Below are positions 55,970 to 63,276 of a stretch of 64,000 nucleotides of DNA, in pieces. Position numbers and translations under genes: made by a program. The stretch's first letter is position 1. Each line of letters starts with the position of its first letter. The DNA comes from Methylococcales bacterium (lineage in GTDB: Bacteria > Pseudomonadota > Gammaproteobacteria > Methylococcales > Methylomonadaceae), in the NCBI GenBank assembly GCA_030949405.1, contig JAUZSN010000002.1, positions 1,364,001 to 1,428,000 on the forward strand, given 5' to 3'. The notes beneath the pieces are model-generated. The model saw nothing but the letters and a program-made list of their open reading frames with translations. It searched no databases and had not been told where the DNA came from.

Positions 55970-56479
55970 ATGCTAAGACTTTTTATTAAAACCTTAAAAA
56001 CAGGTCTCGTCACTGAGCGTATTAAACGCCCTGAAGTGGATGCGTTAGAGCCGCTGGGAATTGAAGTTAAACGTCAAATTGATAAGCGTTTTTCGGGTAG
56101 TATTGCTATTCGTGCGGTTGATGCAGGCTCTTGTAATGGCTGTGAACTGGAAATTCATGCACTCAATAATCCAATTTATGATGTGGAGCGTTTTGGGATT
56201 CATTTTGTAGCGTCACCCCGTCATGCGGATGTTTTATTGGTAACTGGCCCCGTTTCACGGCACATGCAAACCGCTTTATTGCGTACTTACGAGGCGACCC
56301 CTAATCCAAAGTGGGTGGTTGCCGTAGGTGATTGTGCGGCTTGCGGAGGCGAATTTGGGGTTTCTTATGCGAGTTGTGGTGCTGTAGAAAATGTGATTCC
56401 CGTTGATTTGGTTATTAAGGGCTGTCCGCCGACACCAGAAACTTTGGTTAAAGGCTTATTGAGTTTAATGGCGAAATAA
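55970..56479 (+). CDS. HyfI-like (NuoB-type) small Fe-S subunit
   Basis: A 169-residue small subunit. All four ligands of the proximal [4Fe-4S] (N2-like) cluster are present: CNGC in DAGSCNGCELEI, one Cys in VAVGDCAACGGEF, one in IKGCPPTPETL. The short N-terminus (IKTLKTGLVTERI) lacks the extension of group 1 hydrogenases. It is 9 bases after the large-subunit stop. No HyfA or HyfH ferredoxin-like subunit gene follows, so the electron donor is not encoded here. Confidence 0.92.
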   Translation: MLRLFIKTLKTGLVTERIKRPEVDALEPLGIEVKRQIDKRFSGSIAIRAVDAGSCNGCELEIHALNNPIYDVERFGIHFVASPRHADVLLVTGPVSRHMQTALLRTYEATPNPKWVVAVGDCAACGGEFGVSYASCGAVENVIPVDLVIKGCPPTPETLVKGLLSLMAK

Positions 56480-56510
56480 ACCCTCGCGTTCACTGCCCTC
56501 AATAAAGAGG

Positions 56511-56580
56511 CTACCAACTTAAGATGGGACATTACGGAGCGAGGCTTAACCTCAACTTGTCTCGTTTTAAGTTAGTATCT
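56511..56580. repeat. 70-bp inverted-repeat element, family 3-like, copy C
   Basis: CTACCAACTTAAGATGGGACA pairs imperfectly with TTGTCTCGTTTTAAGTTAGTA, enclosing GAGGCTTAACCTC. The ends match the family 3 element near 19275-19294 (TCCCGTCTTAAGTTGGTAG, reversed). Between hyfI and the regulator genes it could attenuate transcription. Confidence 0.65.
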
Positions 56581-56599
56581 ATAAATAAGGAGTACCGCA

Positions 56600-56683
56600 A
56601 TGATGTTAACCTTATTAGCCGCACCTATTCTTTTTTGGTTATTTTTTAATTTATTTGTTGTCTCTAGTCATTCTCATGCATAA
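56600..56683 (+). CDS. 27-residue membrane peptide overlapping the sensor kinase
   Basis: A short frame with a strong ribosome site (AAGGAG, 7-8 bases before the ATG) encodes MMLTLLAAPILFWLFFNLFV followed by VSSHSHA. Almost all of it is one hydrophobic helix. Its stop overlaps the ATG of the histidine kinase (ATGCATAA), so translation of the kinase is likely coupled to it. It may be only a leader, or a small partner of the kinase or the Ehr complex. Too short for family recognition. Confidence 0.5.
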   Translation: MMLTLLAAPILFWLFFNLFVVSSHSHA

Positions 56684-58109
56684 GATAATCTTTCGTCCTT
56701 TTATTATCATCAGTTTGGTGTTGAGTATATTAGTTATTATTTCAGTGGTCGCATTAAGTAGTATAACTTGGAAAAATCAGCTTCGTATTGATAGGATTAA
56801 ACAAGATATTAACCATGGTAATCAGTTACAGCACTTAGTCTTTCAATTACTAAAACATCAAAGGCAACCTAATTCACCTGCTCTTATTCAAGACAGTGTT
56901 AATCAACGCATTGATATTCATAATAAAATAATTAACTTACTTAATAATCAATACCCTGCTGCTAAAAATACCACCGAAGCATTGAAAAAAATTCAGCATT
57001 TACTGATAAAGGTAGAGCAGGGTTATCAGCAAGACCAAATTAAAGCCGTACAATTGTTACTCAATGTACTGTCACAACAATCTCAAGAGGAAGAAAAATT
57101 ATTAGATGAAGTGTATCTTGATAGTCAATTAGAATTAAAGTTAGCTATTTTAATTCCTTCCAGTGTCTTTTTAATTTTTTTAAGCTTTGGATTATTATTT
57201 TTTAATCGCCATGTGATGAGACCCATTAAAGCATTGGATGAACTGTTATCAAATCTTATTAAAGGCGAAAAACAACCTATTGAAAATAATAAAATCGATT
57301 CCGTGATGCAGCCATTATTTAATAACTATAATTGTTTAGTCATTCGTTTATCCGAATTAGAACAAGAACACTTATCACATACCTATTCACTAGAAAAAGA
57401 AATTCGCAATGCCACTCATACTTTATTAGAGCAAAGCCATAGCCTCGCACGTACTGAACGACTTGCGGCAGTCGGTGAATTAGCGGCTACGGCTGCTCAT
57501 GAATTACGCAATCCCTTAGCGGGTATTCAGGTTGCATTGGAAAATATGCTTCAAGACTGTCATGATGAGGATATGAATGAACGTTTGACCATGATTAATT
57601 CAGAAACCAATCGTTTAACAAAACGACTTAATGGCTTATTGGCTTTTTCTAAACAAACCCCTGAAGAAGCTAAGAGTATTGATTTATATGTGTTAATTAA
57701 TGACCTCATTACCTTGTTGAATTATCAGGTAAAAGAAAATATATCGTTACATTATCAGGTTGAAGAAAACACAATGGCTTTTCTACCAGAAAACGAATTA
57801 CGTCAGGCATTACTCAATTTATTACTGAATGCCATACAATCCATAGGTACTGAGGAAGGCGTGGTAAATCTTCATGTGCATCGTCAAGATAATAAGCTCA
57901 TGATTATAATTAGTGATACGGGGGCTGCTTTTCCAAATTTATTATTGGAACAGGGAATTAGACCTTTTGCCAGTTATAAAGAAAAAGGCACAGGATTGGG
58001 ATTATCCATGGTGCAACGCTTTGCTAAATCTTATGGCGGTACTTTGGCATTAAAAAATGATAGCCACGGCTATGCTTGTGCATCACTAATATTACCGGAT
58101 GAACAATGA
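56676..58109 (+). CDS. NtrB/AtoS-type sensor histidine kinase
   Basis: A 477-residue membrane kinase. The first membrane segment (residues ~5-27, FRPFIIISLVLSILVIISVVA) and the second (~165-185) enclose a ~130-residue helical periplasmic sensor. After a coiled segment comes the dimerisation/phosphoacceptor helix (VGELAATAAHELRNPLAGI, His ~265) and the ATP-binding domain with N-box LLLNAIQSI, G1 ISDTGAAFPN and G2 KGTGLGLSMVQRF. The start at ATG 56676 is chosen because it overlaps the small peptide stop. The cognate regulator overlaps its 3' end by 4 bases. Confidence 0.93.
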   Translation: MHKIIFRPFIIISLVLSILVIISVVALSSITWKNQLRIDRIKQDINHGNQLQHLVFQLLKHQRQPNSPALIQDSVNQRIDIHNKIINLLNNQYPAAKNTTEALKKIQHLLIKVEQGYQQDQIKAVQLLLNVLSQQSQEEEKLLDEVYLDSQLELKLAILIPSSVFLIFLSFGLLFFNRHVMRPIKALDELLSNLIKGEKQPIENNKIDSVMQPLFNNYNCLVIRLSELEQEHLSHTYSLEKEIRNATHTLLEQSHSLARTERLAAVGELAATAAHELRNPLAGIQVALENMLQDCHDEDMNERLTMINSETNRLTKRLNGLLAFSKQTPEEAKSIDLYVLINDLITLLNYQVKENISLHYQVEENTMAFLPENELRQALLNLLLNAIQSIGTEEGVVNLHVHRQDNKLMIIISDTGAAFPNLLLEQGIRPFASYKEKGTGLGLSMVQRFAKSYGGTLALKNDSHGYACASLILPDEQ

Positions 58110-59488
58110 GAGAAAGTTTATTAATCATCGAAGATGAAACCTTGCTAGGACATGAATTAGCTCGGTATTTTCGTAAACAAAATTGGGAAACAACGCTGGT
58201 TTGTAGTCTAGCTGATGCTGAAAAATGTTTAGCGGAACAAGGGGTAGATCCTCAAGTCATCTTATCGGACATGAATTTACCTGATGGCAATGCACTCGAT
58301 TTATTGGAACAATTTCAAAACGCTAATAATAATAGTATTGAATGGATATTTTTAACAGGATATGGCTCAGTTTCTGATTCCGTTAGGGCGGTACGCTTAG
58401 GTGCTTATGATTTTATAGAAAAACCTTGCGAATTAAAACGTCTGAATATGTTGGTTGCAGGGGCTGCACGGAGTGCGAGAGCGCAACGTCGCCTTGAAAA
58501 TCAAACTCAAGAGCAAAATAACAAATATTCTATCCATACGCTAGTAGGTCATAGCCAAGCAGTTAACCAGTTACGAACAATGGTTATGCAAGTGTCTCAA
58601 GTTCCTTTTTCTAGCATGATTATTACAGGTGAAACAGGGACAGGGAAAGGCTTAATCACCAATATATTGCATTATTCTGGAATGCGCGCTAAAGGCCCTT
58701 TAATTCAAATTAATTGTGCAGCATTGCCGCGTGAATTATTGGAATCTGAACTATTTGGTTATGAAGCGGGTGCTTTTACGGGTGCAAAAAAACGGCATCG
58801 TGGTTTGTTCGAACAAGCACATCTGGGGACGCTGTTTTTAGATGAAATCGGTGAAATGGATTTAGATTTGCAAGCAAAATTGCTTAAAGCGGTTGAAGAT
58901 TTTCGTATTCGTCGTTTAGGGGGAGAGAACGAAATAGATATTGATGTGCAAATTATTGCTGCAACCAATAAGAACTTGGTACACGAGGTGAGCATAGGAA
59001 CGTTTAGAGAGGATTTATATCATCGCTTGAATGTGATTAACTTACCTATACCGCCATTAAGGGATCGTTTAGATGATTTACGAGAGTTAGTCTTACTTTT
59101 TGTTGCAGAAAATAATGCTAAGTCTAATAAAAATATCAGAGTAATTCCTGAAAGTGTTTTAAAAAATTTAGAAAATTATCACTGGCCAGGTAATATCCGT
59201 GAGCTACGTAATATTATCGAACGTTGTGTTTTACTCGCAACAGGGAGTGTGTTTCCTGAACAATGGTTACAGTTACCTAATAACGCTAATCAACGGTCTA
59301 TGTCGACTAATGACGGTGTATTTTTACCGCTTGATGGATCATTATCACTCCAAGATATGGAAAAATATATTATTCAAGATGTTCTGGATCGGACAAGTAA
59401 TAATGTTACAGCCGCTGCCAGAATGCTCGGAACGACACGAGAAACCCTTCGATACCGCGTACAAAAATATAATCTGAAGTGTCCCTAA
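58106..59488 (+). CDS. NtrC-family sigma-54-dependent response regulator
   Basis: A 460-residue activator with all three NtrC modules: receiver (residues ~1-120; acidic pocket LLIIEDET, phosphoacceptor in ILSDMNLPDG, Lys in DFIEKPCELKR), AAA+ domain (Walker A TGETGTGKGLI, sigma-54 contact loop GAFTGAKK, Walker B LFLDEIGEM, arginine finger region NVINLPIPPLRDR), and a Fis-type helix-turn-helix (NVTAAARMLGTTRETLRYRV). The intact GAFTGA loop means it can open sigma-54 promoters. Its position makes the SulP-Ehr promoter at 47441 the obvious target. Confidence 0.95.
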   Translation: MRESLLIIEDETLLGHELARYFRKQNWETTLVCSLADAEKCLAEQGVDPQVILSDMNLPDGNALDLLEQFQNANNNSIEWIFLTGYGSVSDSVRAVRLGAYDFIEKPCELKRLNMLVAGAARSARAQRRLENQTQEQNNKYSIHTLVGHSQAVNQLRTMVMQVSQVPFSSMIITGETGTGKGLITNILHYSGMRAKGPLIQINCAALPRELLESELFGYEAGAFTGAKKRHRGLFEQAHLGTLFLDEIGEMDLDLQAKLLKAVEDFRIRRLGGENEIDIDVQIIAATNKNLVHEVSIGTFREDLYHRLNVINLPIPPLRDRLDDLRELVLLFVAENNAKSNKNIRVIPESVLKNLENYHWPGNIRELRNIIERCVLLATGSVFPEQWLQLPNNANQRSMSTNDGVFLPLDGSLSLQDMEKYIIQDVLDRTSNNVTAAARMLGTTRETLRYRVQKYNLKCP

Positions 59489-59884
59489 AAATCTATTAGC
59501 TTCTTTGTACTTGATAAATTATATAAAGAAGATTAGGGGTTTTTAAATGGGTAAGAATAATATCTGCGTCAAATAAATTAAAGTTATTTATAATCAATGC
59601 TTTAGTGTTAAGTTTCTGACATTGACTCTTGTATCTTAGATTCCAGTGTCAATTTAGTTAAATAAATGGCACTATCCAATGACGGTTGGATGAGAGGTAG
59701 AGACACTGTAAGTACTCTTGATTAGAAAAATCGTGGGTCAGATTAGTGCCTAGCTCTCTTTAATAACGCCTTCAAATGCGAACAGTATCTTGTGCCTGCA
59801 ACCACGCAAGAGCACGAATAGTTACAAGAATGCCATGACGTTATTTTATCCAATTTTAGTTTACACTTAATGGGAGATAATACA

Positions 59885-59938
59885 GTGATTTTTATTGGAA
59901 TTGATATTTTTAAACTTACCTTTTTAGAAAAATATTAA
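59885..59938 (+). pseudogene. Possible IS110-type transposase N-terminal stub
   Basis: A GTG-started frame reads MIFIGIDIFKLTFLEKY then stops. FIGIDxxKxTF is how IS110/IS1111 transposases start (first DEDD Asp). Nothing more survives. Apart from this and the palindromic element at 60033, the 679 bases from 59489 to 60167 show no gene or signal. Confidence 0.35.
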
Positions 59939-60032
59939 GTAAATTACGAAGCTTATTTTGTGATAAATAATGAGAAAAAATAGTCATACATAGCTGGTGA
60001 TTTAAGCGACTATCAATCAAGGTGTCAGAGTT

Positions 60033-60162
60033 GTAGCCCGTATGGAGCTTGCGTAATACGGGGTTTTCGGCACGATGTTTTAATTGTGTCCATAAATATT
60101 GTCGTTTTATATGAAGTGTTAACGTGGGGTTTCCCGTATTACGCAAGCTCCATACGGGCTAC
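60033..60162. repeat. 130-bp long-palindrome element, family 5, copy A
   Basis: The left arm starts GTAGCCCGTATGGAGCTTGC and runs on through GTAATACGGG; the right arm is its exact complement, ending GCCCGTATGGAG's complement at 60162. The arms are ~30 bp, the centre holds GGCACGATGTTTTAATTGTG and AT-rich DNA. A second, left-truncated copy is at 61516-61623. It lies immediately downstream of the vapC stop and could fold as a terminator. Confidence 0.85.
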
Positions 60163-60167
60163 TTGCT

Positions 60168-60590
60168 TTATACATTCCACGGATTATGTAACGCTATTTC
60201 AAATAACTTAAAGTCATCGGTATTACGAGTAACCAATGTGAATTCACCGTGTATTGCAGAGGCGGCAATTAAGGTATCCATGATAGGGCGTGTTAACCCT
60301 TTTTTACTAAACGTCCCTAATAATTCTCCCCAATAACGTGCTAATTTGGTATCAATAGGGATGATTTTATTTTCAAACCACGGGAGTAAAACACCCTCTA
60401 ACCATTGCGTTAGGTTTTGTTGATAAGCAGGGTCACTGAGTTTGCTAATTCCTTTTTGAATTTCACAAACGCTGACGCTACTGATATATAAATGTTGTTC
60501 ATCAATTTGGCTCAACCAATCGGTAACGCCTCTATCAGGTTGTGGTTTTCTAAGTTTGGATAAAAAACAGGTATCTAGCAAATAGTTCAT
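60168..60590 (-). CDS. vapC: VapC/FitB-type PIN-domain ribonuclease toxin
   Basis: A 140-residue PIN-domain nuclease. The four acidic active-site residues are visible: Asp in MNYLLDTCFLSKL, Glu in SSVSVCEIQKGI, Asp in PIMDTLIAASA and Asp in VTRNTDDFKLF. The start overlaps the antitoxin stop by 4 bases, the standard type II layout. It should cleave tRNA or rRNA when free. Intact, unlike the two other vapC copies in the window. Converges with the palindromic element at its 3' end. Confidence 0.93.
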   Translation of the reverse strand: MNYLLDTCFLSKLRKPQPDRGVTDWLSQIDEQHLYISSVSVCEIQKGISKLSDPAYQQNLTQWLEGVLLPWFENKIIPIDTKLARYWGELLGTFSKKGLTRPIMDTLIAASAIHGEFTLVTRNTDDFKLFEIALHNPWNV

Positions 60591-60835
60591 AATTCAATAT
60601 CTCGTCCTGTCTCTTTTGAGCGAGAAGTATCTAGTTCGATGTTTGCCCACGGTGAATTTTGCATTACGTTAAGTAATGAAGGTTTAGTTTTTTGTGGATA
60701 AAGTTTTCGATAATCTTCTATTGAAATAATTGCAACGGTTTCTTTGCTGCGTAGAGTAATAATTTGCGGTTCTTTTCGTGCTTCTTGCACCACCTGACTA
60801 AATTTATTTTTTGCTTCTTGTAATTGCCATTGCAT
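60587..60835 (-). CDS. Phd/YefM-family antitoxin
   Basis: Partner of the PIN toxin downstream. Start at 60835 gives MQWQLQEAKNKFSQVVQEAR, the usual Phd/YefM opening; an upstream extension of the frame has no family features. LRSKETVAIISIEDYRKLYP is the DNA-binding core and the C-terminal ~30 residues (NIELDTSRSKETGRDIEL) the toxin-wrapping tail. A Phd-type antitoxin with a PIN toxin is a common mixed pairing. Upstream, 60836-61173 has no gene; a TTGACA at 60993-60998 pointing the other way may be the -35 of the next gene. Confidence 0.9.
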   Translation of the reverse strand: MQWQLQEAKNKFSQVVQEARKEPQIITLRSKETVAIISIEDYRKLYPQKTKPSLLNVMQNSPWANIELDTSRSKETGRDIEL

Positions 60836-61173
60836 AATTATTTTCCCATTAAGGCTAGAGTGGCTAGACACTTTATCAAATTGTTTTTCATAGAGCAATT
60901 TTTGCTTTTATTATCTACCCAACCATAAGTAAAATTGTTATTTTTAAAAATGTATTTATTTTTGCAATATTAAAATAAATTTTTAAATGAACTTGACAAA
61001 TACGCTTGATTTAGGGTGGTTATTACGTTAGTGTCACCTAATTTTATGTACTAATTTGGTGACTTACTATTTATATGAGCGACTTGCTACTTACTGAAAA
61101 CAAAAGGGAATTTAAGGCGTGGTGGATTAGATGATGCTATATTAAGTTTTTGATTTTTTGAGAGGCTTTGATT

Positions 61174-61407
61174 ATGTATGCAGCAATAGAAGGTGTTTAC
61201 GAAAATGGACGAGTGATTTTAAAAGAAGCTGCCCCAACGACAAAAACTAGTAAAGTTTTGATTATGTTTATTGAAGAAGAAATAAATAAAACTGCGCCAA
61301 TAAAACAGACGAATAAAGGTGTGAAAATAGGCAGTTTAGTCGGTAAAGGTTACAGTATTCCAGATGATTTTGATGAACCACTTGAAGATTTAAAAGAGTA
61401 TATGTGA
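61174..61407 (+). CDS. AF2212/DUF2281-like antitoxin
   Basis: A 77-residue protein, start chosen at the ATG 61174 with AGAGG 8 bases before it. MYAAIEGVYENGRVILKEAA matches the opening beta strands of the short antitoxins (AF2212-like/DUF104 or DUF2281) that pair with PIN toxins, and the tail KGYSIPDDFDEPLEDLKEYM is the toxin-binding end. The PIN gene that follows 1 base later is full of stops, so the antitoxin is an orphan. Confidence 0.7.
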   Translation: MYAAIEGVYENGRVILKEAAPTTKTSKVLIMFIEEEINKTAPIKQTNKGVKIGSLVGKGYSIPDDFDEPLEDLKEYM

Positions 61408-61408
61408 A

Positions 61409-61518
61409 ATGGATTATTTAATTGATACGCATATATTAATTTGAATTTTATTTGCCGCAAGTTGAGCTGATTAAAAATATTTAGCCGATAAAGACAAGTT
61501 ATATGTGGCGAAGTATAA
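61409..61518 (+). pseudogene. VapC PIN-domain toxin, decayed
   Basis: The frame reads MDYLIDTHILI and then, across three in-frame stops (first TGA at 61442, where a Trp is expected), ILFAAS and ADKDKLYVAKYNTG. DTHILIW and LADKDKLYVS are consecutive PIN-toxin segments. The copy is also cut at 61516-61518 by a palindromic element. The whole C-terminal half is missing. Confidence 0.75.
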
Positions 61519-61623
61519 TACGGGATTTTCGGCACGATGTTTTAATCGTGCCCATAAATATTGTCGTTTTATATGAAGCGTTAACATGGGGATTTCCGTA
61601 TTACGCAAGCTCCATACGGGCTA
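61516..61623. repeat. Long-palindrome element, family 5, copy B (left end truncated)
   Basis: Matches 60054-60162 closely from TAATACGGG to the right end GGGCTAC, with a few substitutions (GCACGATGTTTTAATCGTGC is here a perfect inner hairpin). The left ~20 bases of the arm are absent. It ends 5 bases before the nitrate transporter stop and may serve as its terminator. Confidence 0.8.
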
Positions 61624-61627
61624 CTTG

Positions 61628-63106
61628 CTAAGCCACCTCAATCATTTCAACTGATCCATCTTCTTGAACTTCGGCTATATGTCCTTTGGGTTCTTCAATA
61701 AATTGCACGGCAATTAATACGATTAATGCGCCTGAAGCAATCACCATGAAAAATATTGACGGTGAAACGAACGATAAAACGGTTAAAAATAAGACCGCTC
61801 CTACATTACCATAAGCTCCGACCATGCCAGCAATCTGTCCTGTCATACGACGTTTAATCAAAGGGACCATTGCAAATACCGCGCCTTCACCCGCCTGCAC
61901 AAAAAAGGAGCAACACATGGTCATTGCAACCGCTAACCCAATTGACCATTCAGAATCAATTTGCGACATAATGCCATAACCGACTGATAAGCCTAAAATA
62001 AAAATAGTTAGCGATAATTTACGACCAAACTTATCACTAATCCAACCCCCACCAGGTCGGGCGACTAAATTCATAAAGGCAAAACCTGCGGCTAATAATC
62101 CTGCTTGCACCATGCTTACCCCTTGAGATTCATGAAAAGTTTCATAAAAAAACATCGGTAACATAGAGACCACCGCAAGCTCTGAACCAAAGGTAATTAA
62201 ATAAGCTAAATCTAAAATGGCTACTTGTTTGAATTTGTATTTATGAATTTCATCAACAGGCTGCTGTAAATGCTCTTCATTAACATGAACAATTTTATAA
62301 ACATTGTAGAAAAATAACACCCAGATACCGAGGTAAGCACAAAGAGCAGAACTACTCGAAAGCAAACTCACCCCTGCTGGCGATAATTTCCACGTTAATA
62401 GCGTTAAAGTCGCATATAAAGGAATCGTCATTGTCACATAAAAGAATAAATCCCAAATGCTGGTTACTTCCATCGCCCCTGCTTTTTTCGGTTTGAAATA
62501 AGTTGAGCCTTTAGGCGTATCCGTGACACTGAAAAAATAAATCACTGAATAAATTAAAGCAATCACACCTGTTGATGCAATCGCATAACGCCAGCCATTT
62601 TCACCGCCATATATTAAAGCTAAGGTCGGTAACGTCATTGCCGCCGCTGCTGAACCAAAATTTCCCCAGCCACCATAAACTCCTTCAGCAACGCCCACTT
62701 GTTTGGCTGGAAACCATTCGCCGACCATGCGAATGCCAATGACAAAACCCGCCCCGACAAAGCCCATTAAAAAACGTGCTAACGCCAGTTGTTCAAAACT
62801 TTGAGCAAAAGCAAACATAAAACACGGTAGGCTGCCTAACGCCAGTAAAGTGGAAAAAGTGCGTTTAGGACCAAATTTATCGACTAAAATGCCAATCACA
62901 ATACGAGCTGGAATGGTTAATGCCACGTTTAAGATTAAAACTGTTTTAATTTCGGCTTTAGTCATCCCAAGTGAATCAGCGATCACGAGCATTAATGGGG
63001 CGTGATTGAACCACACCACAAAGCTAATAAAAAAAGCAATCCACGTCGTGTGGAGAATTTTCATATTGCCTGAAAAAGACAGTAAATTAAATTTTTGCGT
63101 TGACAT
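61628..63106 (-). CDS. NarK/NasA-type nitrate transporter (MFS)
   Basis: A 492-residue major-facilitator protein with 12 membrane helices, importing nitrate (or exchanging nitrite). Start at ATG 63106, which has AGGGGTG ~7 bases upstream. Nitrate-porter signatures: [20 protein letters not shown] in helix 5 and [15 protein letters not shown] in helix 11, with the substrate Arg in [13 protein letters not shown]. The length with its long loop between helices 6 and 7 fits assimilatory NarK-type transporters. A sigma-54-like promoter upstream and the divergent phosphatase gene fit nitrogen-regulated nitrate assimilation. Confidence 0.92.
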   Translation of the reverse strand: MSTQKFNLLSFSGNMKILHTTWIAFFISFVVWFNHAPLMLVIADSLGMTKAEIKTVLILNVALTIPARIVIGILVDKFGPKRTFSTLLALGSLPCFMFAFAQSFEQLALARFLMGFVGAGFVIGIRMVGEWFPAKQVGVAEGVYGGWGNFGSAAAAMTLPTLALIYGGENGWRYAIASTGVIALIYSVIYFFSVTDTPKGSTYFKPKKAGAMEVTSIWDLFFYVTMTIPLYATLTLLTWKLSPAGVSLLSSSSALCAYLGIWVLFFYNVYKIVHVNEEHLQQPVDEIHKYKFKQVAILDLAYLITFGSELAVVSMLPMFFYETFHESQGVSMVQAGLLAAGFAFMNLVARPGGGWISDKFGRKLSLTIFILGLSVGYGIMSQIDSEWSIGLAVAMTMCCSFFVQAGEGAVFAMVPLIKRRMTGQIAGMVGAYGNVGAVLFLTVLSFVSPSIFFMVIASGALIVLIAVQFIEEPKGHIAEVQEDGSVEMIEVA

Positions 63107-63178
63107 ATACACACCCCTATAAAGTTGGAAAATTTGTTTGTAACTATTTGAACGGTTTAATCCTATTAAGGGTTATAT

Positions 63179-63197
63179 AAGCAGTTTATATGCCAAG
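63179..63197 (-). promoter_or_regulatory. Sigma-54-like promoter of the nitrate transporter
   Basis: On the minus strand the sequence is CTTGGCATATAAACTGCTT: TGGCAT-N6-TGCTT with GG and GC 12 bases apart. It lies ~75 bases before the transporter start. Matches the -24/-12 class, deviating only at one of the downstream T positions. Confidence 0.7.
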
Positions 63198-63235
63198 TAA
63201 ATTGATTCCTTTAAAGCGATTGGTTGGGTTTTAAG

Positions 63236-63253
63236 CTGGCATATATTCTGCTT
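63236..63253 (+). promoter_or_regulatory. Sigma-54-like promoter of the PP2C gene
   Basis: CTGGCATATATTCTGCTT has GG (63238-63239) and GC (63250-63251) 12 bases apart, pointing toward the phosphatase gene 24 bases on. It is back to back with the transporter promoter, only ~38 bases away. Confidence 0.65.
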
Positions 63254-63276
63254 GACTCTATGATTAAGGGTAATAA

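Noticed and set aside
54380-56479. Functional group 4 NiFe hydrogenase
   Set aside because: The four Cys ligands of the NiFe site are absent from the large subunit and no maturation genes are present.
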